From: an uncultured Muribaculaceae bacterium
Lineage (GTDB): Bacteria > Bacteroidota > Bacteroidia > Bacteroidales > Muribaculaceae
DNA: 64,000 nucleotides
Reading direction: 5' to 3'
Assembly (NCBI GenBank): GCA_910579995.1
Contig: CAJTWH010000006.1
Location: forward strand, 1 to 64,000
Shown here: positions 24,523 to 33,611 of the stretch, piece by piece
Layout of the letters: every line of letters starts with the position of its first letter
How positions within the stretch are numbered: position 1 is the first letter of the stretch
The notes under the pieces: generated by a model
Told to the model about the DNA's origin: nothing
Databases searched by the model: none
Seen by the model: the letters and a program-made list of their open reading frames with translations, nothing else
Position numbers and translations under genes: made by a program

Positions 24523-26388
24523 TCATGCCGGTGTTATCCTGATTGCCACGCCGCCGCGGGGGGCGAGGTCGAAGGTGAGTTTGTCGCCGGATTTTACTTT
24601 TTTGTTTGTTATTGCCACGTGGGTGGCGGTCTTTACTTTATCGCCGCCATCGGTGTAGATTTCGGCTACATATTTTTTGCCGGGCTCGAGGAAGTCGAGA
24701 TTTATTGTCTCACGGTGGCCGACGTTGTTTGTCATCGCAGCCACCCACCAATTGTCGCCTTTGCGGCGCGCCATGGTGATATTGCGCCCGGGATAACCTG
24801 AGAGGACGCGGCTGTCGTCGAATGTGGTGGCGAGGTCTTCAAACCATTTTATTTCGGGCTCGCCATGATATCTATCGGGAGTGTCATACCACAGGATGGT
24901 CTGCAATGGGCTGTAGAAAATAAGCGACGCCGCCAACTGGTGGGCATGAGTGTTGCGCAGGCGCTTGTCGAAGTAGCAGATCGTGTAGTCGGCAGCACCG
25001 TTGAGCATGCGTGTGAATGGTAGCATGGTGTTGTGCGTTGCGTCGGGCCATTCTTCGTTGCCGCATATACCCTCCTGTGTGAGCAGGTTGGGATAGGTGC
25101 GCGAGAATCCCGAGGGGCGGTATTCGTCGTGGATGTTCATGAGCAAGTGATTGTCGGCTGCCTTGCGCACCATATCATGGAGCCATGTGGCCCATCGGTG
25201 CGAGGCATATTGCACGAATCCAGACTTCACGCCAACGATACCCCATTGGCGCAGGAGCGGGAAGAGCTCGTCCATCTGCTTCATCAGGGCGTGCTGGTTG
25301 ACATAGAGCCACACTCCCACACCCTTTTCACGGCCATATTCTACCACGCGCTGCAGGTCGAGTTTATCGACAACCTTTGTGGCGTCGCCGTCGTGGCTCG
25401 TGCAGGGCAGATACCATAGCCAGTCGAAGAGCATATAGGGAATGTTGTGCTCGGCGCAGAAGTCGATATTGCGCAGGCCGGCCTCGGTGTCGATTTTCGT
25501 ACAGCGCATTATCTTGCCGGGAACTACCCAACTGAAATCGCCTTGCGACGCCGGGTTGAGATTGTTGACAATATCGTTGTTTTCAAGCAGTTCGCCGGGC
25601 GAGTCGGCTGTCATGATAATTTTCCACGGGGTGGCGTAATAAGTCACGATATCTACAGGAGAATACATTACAGATTCGAGAGTCGACGGCTTGTCGGCAC
25701 GCGCCTTGAATTTTGTCAGGCACCAGTCGTCTGTGTCGGCGTCGAGCAGGGCAAGCCACTTGCCGTCGGGGAGCTCAAGGGTGAGGGCACGCTCTACGGG
25801 ATAGCTTATCGAATCGATAGCGCCGACATCGAAGTGTGCCTGCGCCCATTGCTCCGAGAATGCTTTTGTGCCGGCAGGCAGAGTATAGTCGGTAAGATCG
25901 TCGACAACCTTATGGAAAATTGCCGCCGGGTGCTCTGGGAAGAAGTAGCGGAAAGCAATGCCCTCGTCGTAGGCCCGCACCTCTACATCGAGCCGGTAGT
26001 CGCTCTTGTCTTTGCGGCTTGTATGGAGTGTAGCCTGATTGTAGCGGTCGCGTACTGTAGACCGTTCGCCATAGAGAGGAGTCCACAGGGTATCTACCGC
26101 CGGGCCGTAGCTCACACTGTCTACGGTCAGCAGATCCATCCAGCAGTCGGGCTGCTCAAGATCACGCTTGCCAAGAGCCATCTCCCACACGCGGTTGTCT
26201 ACCTGCAGGCCGGCGCGCGAGGGCAGTATTACATCTTTGCCGTCGATGGCGACGCTGTATGTAAGCTCCTTGCCGGGTTTGGCGAATGTGACGGTATTGC
26301 GCCCGTCGGGTGACGACAGCTGCAAGGTCGGAGTGGCCGCTAAGGCTGCCTCGCTGAGAATCAATGCTGTAAGGGCTAAATATTTCAT
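24523..26388 (-). CDS. Glycoside hydrolase family 97 protein, atypical active site
   Basis: A 621-residue secreted protein with an N-terminal super-sandwich, a TIM barrel (about 280-540) and a C-terminal beta domain ending RGGVAIRITP. Family segments include YMLFDWLWYLPC, SRTYPNLLTQEG and FYSPLQTILWYD. Retaining GH97 alpha-galactosidases use an Asp nucleophile in a K-x-D-F context; here that stretch reads GVKSGFVQY, with Gly390 at the expected place. Glu439 (LTQEG) remains, and an unusual HDEYRP segment lies near 420. Substrate and even catalysis are uncertain. It overlaps GH127 by four bases. Confidence 0.85.
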   Translation of the reverse strand: MKYLALTALILSEAALAATPTLQLSSPDGRNTVTFAKPGKELTYSVAIDGKDVILPSRAGLQVDNRVWEMALGKRDLEQPDCWMDLLTVDSVSYGPAVDTLWTPLYGERSTVRDRYNQATLHTSRKDKSDYRLDVEVRAYDEGIAFRYFFPEHPAAIFHKVVDDLTDYTLPAGTKAFSEQWAQAHFDVGAIDSISYPVERALTLELPDGKWLALLDADTDDWCLTKFKARADKPSTLESVMYSPVDIVTYYATPWKIIMTADSPGELLENNDIVNNLNPASQGDFSWVVPGKIMRCTKIDTEAGLRNIDFCAEHNIPYMLFDWLWYLPCTSHDGDATKVVDKLDLQRVVEYGREKGVGVWLYVNQHALMKQMDELFPLLRQWGIVGVKSGFVQYASHRWATWLHDMVRKAADNHLLMNIHDEYRPSGFSRTYPNLLTQEGICGNEEWPDATHNTMLPFTRMLNGAADYTICYFDKRLRNTHAHQLAASLIFYSPLQTILWYDTPDRYHGEPEIKWFEDLATTFDDSRVLSGYPGRNITMARRKGDNWWVAAMTNNVGHRETINLDFLEPGKKYVAEIYTDGGDKVKTATHVAITNKKVKSGDKLTFDLAPRGGVAIRITPA

Positions 26389-28307
26389 GGTTTCTTTATA
26401 TTCCAGTAAACTACATATCGGCGATGATGGGTGTCGAAAAGAGGGCGGAGTACGCTGCCGTCTTCAGTCACGAACTCAAGACGGCCATTGCTGCGGCTCA
26501 GCGCTTTCTCCGGCTTGGCCGGGTCGATGGTAAGTGTCGTGTTGAGGTTCGCCGGTATGTTGTAATTGTATGTATAGTAGTCGTTTCGCACGTCGGGGTT
26601 GGAGAACGGCGCGCAGCCTGTCATACCTTCCGTGCCGAGGTCTCCGGCCAAGACTATCGGGCCATATAGCACCGCAGCACGCGATTCATCTCCGCTGACA
26701 CCCTCCAATGCAAGCTGCATGGGGAATGAAGCCTCCACGCGGTCGCCCGCTTTCCATGCACGGCGGATGTCGATATATGACGACGGCCCGGTCTTTACCT
26801 TGACAGCCTTACCGTTGACTTTCACTACCGGTTTACCGCTCCATGAAGGGTAGCGCAGCGATAGTGTGAAAGGCGTACCGTCAGCTTTATCGATAGTGAT
26901 TGACATTGCCCCGTTGTCGGGGAAAGAAGTCGTTTGGGTGAGTTTCACTCTGCGGTCTTTCCAATTCAGTGCCGATGGAGCAAGAAGATTTACAAAGAGT
27001 CTGTCGTCGGCATGATAATATATTGCCTCGGCATATTTGGCATGGCTTTCGAAGCCGCTGCCCACACAGCACCAGAAAGATTTCTCAGGTGTGCTGTAAA
27101 CCTTGTAGGCGCCGCTGAGCAGGGGCATGAAATAGCAAACCATGCCGCTCTCGGTGTCCTGTTGCCCGAGAATATGGTTGAAGAGTGCGCGCTCATACCA
27201 GTCGGCCACCGCAGGATCGGCGTTCCAGCAAAACACATGGCGGGCGAGTTTGAGCATATTGTAGGTGCAGCACGTCTCGCCGGTATAGCCGTTGATAAAT
27301 CGGGCCATGTTATCGGTGTCGAAGTAATGCTCTTTCTGGCTCAGCGAGCCGGTGGCGAAGCAGTGGTGGTCGGTCATCTCGTGCCAGAAATGCTCGGTGA
27401 GCGCCCTCGATGATTCGTCTGCGGTCAATTCGTAGTTGCGGGCTTCGCCTATCACTTTGGGAATGAATGTATTTGTGTGCTTGGTGCCGAAGTCTGTCGA
27501 AGCTTCTTTGAGCGGGTCGATGGCGTCGTTGTGATAGAAGAAGCGCGCCAAGGCAAGATGACGGTCGTCGCCGGTGAGTGAATACAGGTTATAAAAAGCC
27601 TCGTTGACGCCTCCGAACTCATTGCGCAACATCAGCCTGCGTGTGTCTTCGTCGAGATTTCCGACCTTGGCGTAGGCCCAGTCGGCCATGCCTTTGGCTA
27701 TATCGAGTGCCTGTGCGTTTCCGCTAAGCACAAACTGGTCAATCAGTCCGCTCAGGATTTTATGTAGTGTATACCACGGTGCCCATACCGATTTGCCGCG
27801 AATGTTGCGGTTGATGAGTTCTTCAGGAAAAGCACTCAGATATCCGCCACCGAGAGCCTCCTGCACTTCTGCAAGCCCTGCTACAATGCTGTCGCCCTTG
27901 AGTTTGAAAACATCCGCTCCGGTGGCTTTATACATCAGCCCGTAGGCTGAGAGAAGATGGCCGGTGGTATGGCCGCGCACGTCGCAGTCGAGCGACTCCC
28001 AGCCGCCAAGTTTCTTCACCGACTCATAGCCTCCTTCAAGGCCGGCGAATACACCGGCGTTGTTGCGGAAACTATGGAGAAGACGGCGAGTGTCGATATT
28101 TGCCATCCATGCCGAATCGCGCTCCAGATTTTCGCGCAGACGTCCCGGCAGCAGACGTACGTCTCCAAGATCGAAAGCCTTGGCTTTGACCTCGACTGCG
28201 TCGGCTACTGCCCTCTGCTCCGGCGAGATACCGGGGTAGAGCGACTGAGCAGCCACTGTGGCGCACGAGCCCAAAACTATCGCAGACAGAAATATTCGGA
28301 GTGTCAT
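26385..28307 (-). CDS. Glycoside hydrolase family 127-like beta-L-arabinofuranosidase
   Basis: A 640-residue secreted protein of the DUF1680/GH127 fold, an alpha-toroid followed by beta-sandwiches. The zinc and catalytic ligands of the characterized HypBA1 enzyme have counterparts: Glu344 and Cys346 in TGETCCTYN, and Cys413-Cys414 in FWCCVGSG, the first of which would be the cysteine nucleophile. The expected product is free L-arabinose from beta-linked arabinofuranose. The related family GH146 cannot be ruled out. It shares ATGA overlaps with both neighbours. Confidence 0.88.
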   Translation of the reverse strand: MTLRIFLSAIVLGSCATVAAQSLYPGISPEQRAVADAVEVKAKAFDLGDVRLLPGRLRENLERDSAWMANIDTRRLLHSFRNNAGVFAGLEGGYESVKKLGGWESLDCDVRGHTTGHLLSAYGLMYKATGADVFKLKGDSIVAGLAEVQEALGGGYLSAFPEELINRNIRGKSVWAPWYTLHKILSGLIDQFVLSGNAQALDIAKGMADWAYAKVGNLDEDTRRLMLRNEFGGVNEAFYNLYSLTGDDRHLALARFFYHNDAIDPLKEASTDFGTKHTNTFIPKVIGEARNYELTADESSRALTEHFWHEMTDHHCFATGSLSQKEHYFDTDNMARFINGYTGETCCTYNMLKLARHVFCWNADPAVADWYERALFNHILGQQDTESGMVCYFMPLLSGAYKVYSTPEKSFWCCVGSGFESHAKYAEAIYYHADDRLFVNLLAPSALNWKDRRVKLTQTTSFPDNGAMSITIDKADGTPFTLSLRYPSWSGKPVVKVNGKAVKVKTGPSSYIDIRRAWKAGDRVEASFPMQLALEGVSGDESRAAVLYGPIVLAGDLGTEGMTGCAPFSNPDVRNDYYTYNYNIPANLNTTLTIDPAKPEKALSRSNGRLEFVTEDGSVLRPLFDTHHRRYVVYWNIKKP

Positions 28308-30496
28308 TCGGTCATTTTATATTTTTTGCCGTTGAGGGTGAAATTCATGCGAGGCTGGCCGCCTGCTGTCACACCCTTGGCGTTGCTTACTACATTGAGT
28401 TTGGAGAATGACGAGAAACGCACATCATCGGCGCGGCGCAGCGAACTGCCATGGCCGATGAAGATTTCATCGGGTTTTGCCGGATTTGCGCCCTCGCGAT
28501 AGCTCACGGCAAGCATGTAGGCGTCGGTTGTCCAGCCGTCGGCCTCAATCCATGAGTTGAGGTGCATGAGGCGGCCGTCGGCGAGCTGATTGATGTAGAT
28601 GCCGGTCACCTTGCCGTCTTTCTTTATGCGCAGGCCAATCCAGTCCTGACCCTGACGACGCTCGATTTCGGGCAGGTTCTTATCCTCAGGCGAATCTTTG
28701 AGTATGATGGCAGTAACACCTTTCACGCGGTCTGTGGTGCCGGGAAGTTTGAATGAATAGTAGTCTTCCATGCCGCTGAGGTCTTCAGTGGGGCCTTGGA
28801 GAACTTCCCAATACATGTTTTCAGGATAGTCGTGCACGAAATTGCTCGGGGCGAGCGGAGCGGGGTAGAGCGGGCGGATGATGGCGGCAGACTCTCCGTT
28901 GACTATCTCAAGGTCATAGCCTTTCTTCTTCGCCTCGCCTCCCGGGTGCCATAGCCATTCGAATGAGCCCGGTTTGTGGCTGTGGATATCGTCGACTACA
29001 TATATCACATCGTCAATCCAGAGATAATGACGGAAGTTGCGGTCGAATACATGCGACATCGGGCCTGTGCCGTCGGCAAGCACATACTTTATGTTTCCGG
29101 CGTCGATAAGATTGCTCACCGAGCCCGGCAGCATGGCGCCATGATATTGCTGATAGGGAAGTTGCCCTTCGCCGTTGAATTTCACAATATTATGGGCGTC
29201 AGACTGGAAGAAATAGTTGCGGTATTCGGGCTTGCCGTAGCTGCAGTTGCCGGCGTCTTTCACAATGTCTACTCCTTTATGGAATAGAATGAGCGAGTTG
29301 GCGTCGGCATGTGAGTGATTCCATGTCTGCCCCGATTTCACGGCGAGCATGGTGGCGTCTTTATCCCACGAGTCACGCATTGTTGCCCAACCAAAATCGT
29401 TCCAGATATGCGATGTAGGAAGTTCAGGGCGTGCAGGAGATTTCTTTCCGCGCGGGGTATAAAGGAATCCCATAGGAAAATGGAGCGGAAATCCCTCGCG
29501 GTGTTGTCCGGGTGTGAGTTGGTCGAGATACCACAGCACGGCGGGGTCTTCCTCGCCCATGGCGTAGGCAAGAAGCATGGAGCTTTCGCCGGTGACATTC
29601 TTATGGCTGTCGCCGAAGTTTATGCTGTAGAGCATACCTGTGCGCGGATAGGCTACATGGCAGAAGAATGAGGCGAGTTTCTCCATCTGCGGCAGTTTTT
29701 CGAGTTTGCTGCCGGGGTGGGAGTTGAGCCATGCCATGCGCAGGAGCAGCGCCTCGGTGCTTCCGAAGCTTGCATAGTTGATACTCTCATACATGCCGCC
29801 ATCACGGTCAAAAGTCTTTGGCTTGTGCTGAATCACATCGCCGGCGAAGTCAAACCATTCAGGCAATGCCTCTACCGCCTGCTCGGCGAGCTTGCCGGCC
29901 TGCGGAATCTCGTTGCTGATGGCGAGGCCGAGGATAGCACCCATACCTACGCACGATGTCCACCAGTTGTGGCCCATAGAGTTGAGCGAGTGTATGCGTG
30001 TAGGCTCGGCTATCCAGTCGCCCAAGAGGGGCTCTACGGCGAGGCGATAGAGCCCTGAGGCTATCTCGCGGCGGTCGGCGGCGGAGAGTCGGTCGTATAC
30101 GGCGTCGTAGGCAAGAGCGAGCTGAAAGGCACGGTGGGCCATCTGCAGCTCCGAGCGCCAAGCCGGCCGACGGGCCATCATCTCCTTGTCGGCCCACGAC
30201 TCCACCTTGGCCGTCTTGAGCAGAACCTCGCGGATTTTGTCGGCATAGCGGCTGTCGCCTGTCATCTGATAGACGAGCGCAGGATATTCGAGTTTGCGCA
30301 CATCGCCTTTTGCAAGCTGCAGGTCGGCCTCGGCAAGAATTTTCTGCCAAGCCGAAGCCATTGCCGTGTCGTTGTCGAGAGCCTTGCGCGCGCATTCCAC
30401 ACGCTGCGGAGTGAAGAGCAGCGACGGGTGTTTTATGCCGGCCGACGCTGCCATAGAGAGTGCGAGGGTAAAGAGTATGGTGCCTGTCTTTTTCAT
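28304..30496 (-). CDS. Heparinase II/III-like polysaccharide lyase
   Basis: A 730-residue secreted protein. An N-terminal alpha-toroid (about 20-370) contains SLNSMGHNWWTSCVGMGA and KTFDRDGGMYESINYASFG. It is followed by a heparinase II/III-type beta-sheet region with TWNHSHADANSLILFHKGV and DAGNCSYG near 390-430. The His and Tyr residues in these segments are candidates for the lyase acid/base. It would cut a uronate-containing polymer and leave unsaturated ends for GH88. The real start is Met at 30496 (signal peptide KKTGTILFTLALSMAASA), overlapping the upstream stop as ATGA; a frame extension to 30562 is unlikely. Confidence 0.82.
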   Translation of the reverse strand: MKKTGTILFTLALSMAASAGIKHPSLLFTPQRVECARKALDNDTAMASAWQKILAEADLQLAKGDVRKLEYPALVYQMTGDSRYADKIREVLLKTAKVESWADKEMMARRPAWRSELQMAHRAFQLALAYDAVYDRLSAADRREIASGLYRLAVEPLLGDWIAEPTRIHSLNSMGHNWWTSCVGMGAILGLAISNEIPQAGKLAEQAVEALPEWFDFAGDVIQHKPKTFDRDGGMYESINYASFGSTEALLLRMAWLNSHPGSKLEKLPQMEKLASFFCHVAYPRTGMLYSINFGDSHKNVTGESSMLLAYAMGEEDPAVLWYLDQLTPGQHREGFPLHFPMGFLYTPRGKKSPARPELPTSHIWNDFGWATMRDSWDKDATMLAVKSGQTWNHSHADANSLILFHKGVDIVKDAGNCSYGKPEYRNYFFQSDAHNIVKFNGEGQLPYQQYHGAMLPGSVSNLIDAGNIKYVLADGTGPMSHVFDRNFRHYLWIDDVIYVVDDIHSHKPGSFEWLWHPGGEAKKKGYDLEIVNGESAAIIRPLYPAPLAPSNFVHDYPENMYWEVLQGPTEDLSGMEDYYSFKLPGTTDRVKGVTAIILKDSPEDKNLPEIERRQGQDWIGLRIKKDGKVTGIYINQLADGRLMHLNSWIEADGWTTDAYMLAVSYREGANPAKPDEIFIGHGSSLRRADDVRFSSFSKLNVVSNAKGVTAGGQPRMNFTLNGKKYKMTE

Positions 30497-31941
30497 TTGA
30501 AAGTGATGTTTTCTACGTGTTCGCCGATAAAGATACGAGCCATATCGCCGGTCTTGTACCATTTGGGTTTGCCGGGCATGTCATCGCTGATTTTCTGACC
30601 GTTGATCACAAGATTTTCGAATGTTATGTCGGATACTTTGCGACTGTCGTCGTAGCCCGCGATTATAGAGAGCTCGCTGTTGCCGCCGTTATATGTGATG
30701 TCTTTGAAGAGAATGCCGGATACCGACTTGCCCGGGGCCGCACAATATTTCTTGTTGAAGAAAATGCGGATGTTGATCAGTTGCCCCTGACGGAAGTCTT
30801 CAACGCGTATGTTGTCGAAAGTGATGTCGCGCACTATATTGTTGTCGCCGCAGCTTATACCGAAGCAACCTTGATAGTCGAGCTGCTTTTCCTGTTGGTC
30901 GAGGATGTCGATGTTGCGGTATACGATATTTGTTATTGTATCAGAGGGGGCGTCCGGCCCGATTTCTGTTGCCGAGCCATGAAGACCGATCATGATAGGA
31001 TGGGCCACATCGGCCCAAAGAGTCGAGTTTTCCATCGTGATATTGCGGCAACCGCCTACGAAGCCCTTGCGGGTGGCATAGATGGTTGAGCAGTCGTCGC
31101 TGTTGCGGCAGAATACGCCGTCATAGTGCACATTGTTGCTTGCAAATACATTCATGCCGTCGCCCCAGCCATAGTAGCTTATGCTTTTTACATTTGTGAT
31201 GGCAACCGAGTCGCTGCCGCCTACGGGTATCTGTGTTACGATTATCCCCTCGGCTTCGATATTCTTGGAGCGCTTGATATATATGCCCTCGCCACGGCCA
31301 CGCGGATGTACTTCGCCGCGGCCATAGAAGCGGATGTCGGAGGCACTGTCGGCCACGAGTTGGCCATATACTCTCGCGCCGCCGTCGATATAGACCGTTG
31401 AGCCCGAGGGTATGCTCATAACCTCGCCTTCGATTTCATGCACGCCCGGAGCGAAATATATCAGACGCGAGCCTTTGCGGCCTGCGCGCTTGATTTCCTT
31501 GGCAGTGGGACGATGGGTGTCGAGCGGGTTGGCGAAGAGATGGAGATTATGGAAGATGTCGCCGTTGACCTCCACCGAGAGATTGCGGGGATGGTCAAGC
31601 GAAAAGGTGAGAGTGTCGCCGCTCACCGCCGGCGTGATATTGTAAGAGAGAGGGCGGACGCGGCCGGAGGCCACAGCACCGCGGTTGTAGATCACGCGCA
31701 CATCAACCGATCCGTCGAAATCGAAATAGGCCATAGAGGCTGTCTCAACGCAATGACGGGTGTCGCGTACCTCATCCACTTTCACAGGATAGACGTCTAC
31801 ATGTTGCCAAGGACTGCCGTTCTGACGCACTTCTACGGTGAAGTCATCTAAAGTCTCTACGCCTTTGCCGGCAGGGTATGTGACGATGGCAGCATTGCTG
31901 CAGAAAGCTGTGAGAAGGAGAAGGGTTGATAAAATGCGCAT
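30493..31941 (-). CDS. Right-handed beta-helix glycoside hydrolase, GH28/GH49-like
   Basis: A 482-residue secreted protein. An N-terminal beta-sandwich (about 18-140) leads into a parallel beta-helix that starts RLIYFAPGVHEIEGEV and YIDGGARVYGQLVAD. That layout recalls GH49, and the two families share a clan. Candidate acids are in GWGDGMNVFASNN and CRNSDDCSTIY near 270-300; the GH28 GHG motif is not evident. The expected target is a polygalacturonate or similar backbone. It begins 28 bases from the repeat hairpin at 31970. Confidence 0.72.
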   Translation of the reverse strand: MRILSTLLLLTAFCSNAAIVTYPAGKGVETLDDFTVEVRQNGSPWQHVDVYPVKVDEVRDTRHCVETASMAYFDFDGSVDVRVIYNRGAVASGRVRPLSYNITPAVSGDTLTFSLDHPRNLSVEVNGDIFHNLHLFANPLDTHRPTAKEIKRAGRKGSRLIYFAPGVHEIEGEVMSIPSGSTVYIDGGARVYGQLVADSASDIRFYGRGEVHPRGRGEGIYIKRSKNIEAEGIIVTQIPVGGSDSVAITNVKSISYYGWGDGMNVFASNNVHYDGVFCRNSDDCSTIYATRKGFVGGCRNITMENSTLWADVAHPIMIGLHGSATEIGPDAPSDTITNIVYRNIDILDQQEKQLDYQGCFGISCGDNNIVRDITFDNIRVEDFRQGQLINIRIFFNKKYCAAPGKSVSGILFKDITYNGGNSELSIIAGYDDSRKVSDITFENLVINGQKISDDMPGKPKWYKTGDMARIFIGEHVENITFK

Positions 31942-31962
31942 GGATTGTTTGGTTTATTTAAG

Positions 31963-32108
31963 TTCCGCGAGCGGAACTTGGTTAATTGGTTTAAAAGGTT
32001 TAATGAGTTTAAAGTCGGTAAAAATAAACTTTTCTAAACATCATAAACTGCGCAGAATGCGCTTTTAAACTTCAAGTTTTCAAGTTGCCCTTGCAACTTG
32101 AAAACTTG
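31963..32108 (-). repeat. Intergenic repeat copy 1 with two hairpins
   Basis: It fills most of the 176-base gap between two PUL genes. Near the GH28-like start is the palindrome AAGTTCCGC-GA-GCGGAACTT (31970-31989). At the far end is a perfect 17-base stem, 32071-32087 with 32092-32108 (core CAAGTTTTCAAGTTGC, loop CCTT). A smaller GCGC-AGAAT-GCGC lies near 32051. Order, spacing and flanking words (TTATTTAAGTT and TTTAAA tracts) match the copy at 43552-43706. Confidence 0.75.
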
Positions 32109-32117
32109 ATAATATTA

Positions 32118-33509
32118 TTACTCTCTGTGATACATCAGAGTTGAGAATCCGAGTTGGTCGAAACCGCCTGAATTGCCTCCGTAGTGGCCGCCACCGCCGT
32201 CGGGACGATAGCGCTCGGCATATTCGGTCACATATTTGCCCTGAATACCGTGGGTCTTGCAGTAAGAAGCCCATATATCCCATCCGGGACGGTTTGTGCC
32301 GCGGCCTCCCGAGCCAAGTTCTGTCATGCTTCCGCCGTTGTAGCTGTAGGCAGTGAATGGAACGTTTTTCGACGAATATTTAAACCAAGAGTCTTCGGCA
32401 TTACCGGGTTCGCTGTCGCCGTCTTTAGGGAGATTGTATTTGGCTGCATACTGTGCGAATGCGATAGCCACACCGTCGTTGAAAGCGAAGAGGTCTTCAC
32501 CGATGTTGAGAGCCATTTGGCAGAAATACCCTACCAGAACGGCGCAGAGTGTATTGTGGCCTTGGTCGCGGCCGGCCTCGTTGCCCTGTGCAAGTTTTTC
32601 GCCTGAGCCGTCGGGGTCGTCGAAGATGTCGATGATACCTTTGCCGGTGAAGCTGCCGGGACCTTCGCCGCATTTGAAGCGGAGGATAGCCTCGTTGACC
32701 ATATCATTGTCTTCGGCAAGAATACCGATGGAGAGGATGGCGGTCATTGACGCGAGGTCCCAGTTCATCCACCAGTGATCGCCTACGTTGAGTTCGAGGA
32801 AGCGGTGGCAGAAAGGATACCAGTAGGTTACGAGCCAATTCACCACATTGGCGAAGTTTTCGCTCTCACCCCACTTGTTGTAGTCGCGCAGAAGCTCGGC
32901 AGCATTGGCTACCTGATGTATCTGGAACATCATGAGGTATTCGTTGGAGTCGATCACATCGTCTTTCCATTTGATTTTGCCAAGAAGTATGCCTTTGTTG
33001 TGTGCGGCCCAGTCTTCAAGCAATTTTACGGCTGTGGCAGCTGCGCCTTCGTCGCCCGAGAGCTGCCATTTGAGGCTGAGCTGATATGCTGCCGCGGCGT
33101 CGCGGGCGAGGTCCATGTAGCTGTTCTGGATACCGGGTTTGTAGAGGTCTTCAAGGCCGGCGTCTTTCCAGCGGCCTCCGCCCTCGGCCCAGTTTGTGGC
33201 GTCGAGGCGCGCGAGATACTCCCATGTTGTGGCTGTGCGGCCGTTGTTGCTGTAGCCGCTTGTGAGGAGTTTCTGGTATGCGTCGGCCCAAGGCTGCTGG
33301 CCGAGGTGGGCTTTCACATAGTCGATGTCAGCACGTGTGTGGAGCATGCAAGGGTGCTTGGTGAGATCATAGACCTGAGGATCGTATACGGTTTCAGAGC
33401 CGGGCATAGGCCATGAATCGATATCGGTGGTACCGTCTTTGATCTCGCTGCATGCAGAGGCAGAAAGAAGAGCCACACCCGACAATATGATTGAAAATAT
33501 CTTGTTCAT
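32118..33509 (-). CDS. Alginate-lyase-superfamily protein
   Basis: A 463-residue lipoprotein (signal ending LSASAC) with an alpha-toroid fold. Segments LHTRADIDYVKAHL and HPCML near residue 50, NEYLMMFQIHQVANAAELLR near 195, DHWWMNWDLASMTAI near 245 and NEAGRDQGHNTLC near 325 fit the PF05426 alginate lyase-like family. The Asn/His pair in that last segment may take part in catalysis. The chemistry is probably beta-elimination on a uronate chain; the substrate is unknown. It is in the SusCD transcription unit, with a nested inverted repeat just upstream. Confidence 0.75.
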   Translation of the reverse strand: MNKIFSIILSGVALLSASACSEIKDGTTDIDSWPMPGSETVYDPQVYDLTKHPCMLHTRADIDYVKAHLGQQPWADAYQKLLTSGYSNNGRTATTWEYLARLDATNWAEGGGRWKDAGLEDLYKPGIQNSYMDLARDAAAAYQLSLKWQLSGDEGAAATAVKLLEDWAAHNKGILLGKIKWKDDVIDSNEYLMMFQIHQVANAAELLRDYNKWGESENFANVVNWLVTYWYPFCHRFLELNVGDHWWMNWDLASMTAILSIGILAEDNDMVNEAILRFKCGEGPGSFTGKGIIDIFDDPDGSGEKLAQGNEAGRDQGHNTLCAVLVGYFCQMALNIGEDLFAFNDGVAIAFAQYAAKYNLPKDGDSEPGNAEDSWFKYSSKNVPFTAYSYNGGSMTELGSGGRGTNRPGWDIWASYCKTHGIQGKYVTEYAERYRPDGGGGHYGGNSGGFDQLGFSTLMYHRE

Positions 33510-33539
33510 TTTAAGGCTTGTTGTTTATTGGGTTTATTA

Positions 33540-33601
33540 TTTGTGGCTTGGGGAAAGCGGGCGGCGGGTTATTCAACTACCCACTTTCCACAAGCTACAA
33601 A
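33540..33601. repeat. Imperfect inverted repeat between PUL genes
   Basis: The 22-base arms 33540-33561 and 33580-33601 pair with three mismatches, one of them G-T. The core words are TTTGTGGCTTGGGGAAAG and CTTTCCACAAGCTACAAA. An inner GGGT/ACCC pair sits in the loop region. It occupies most of the 102-base gap upstream of the alginate-lyase-like gene and could act as an RNA hairpin on either strand. Confidence 0.7.
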
Positions 33602-33611
33602 CTTTCATGGT

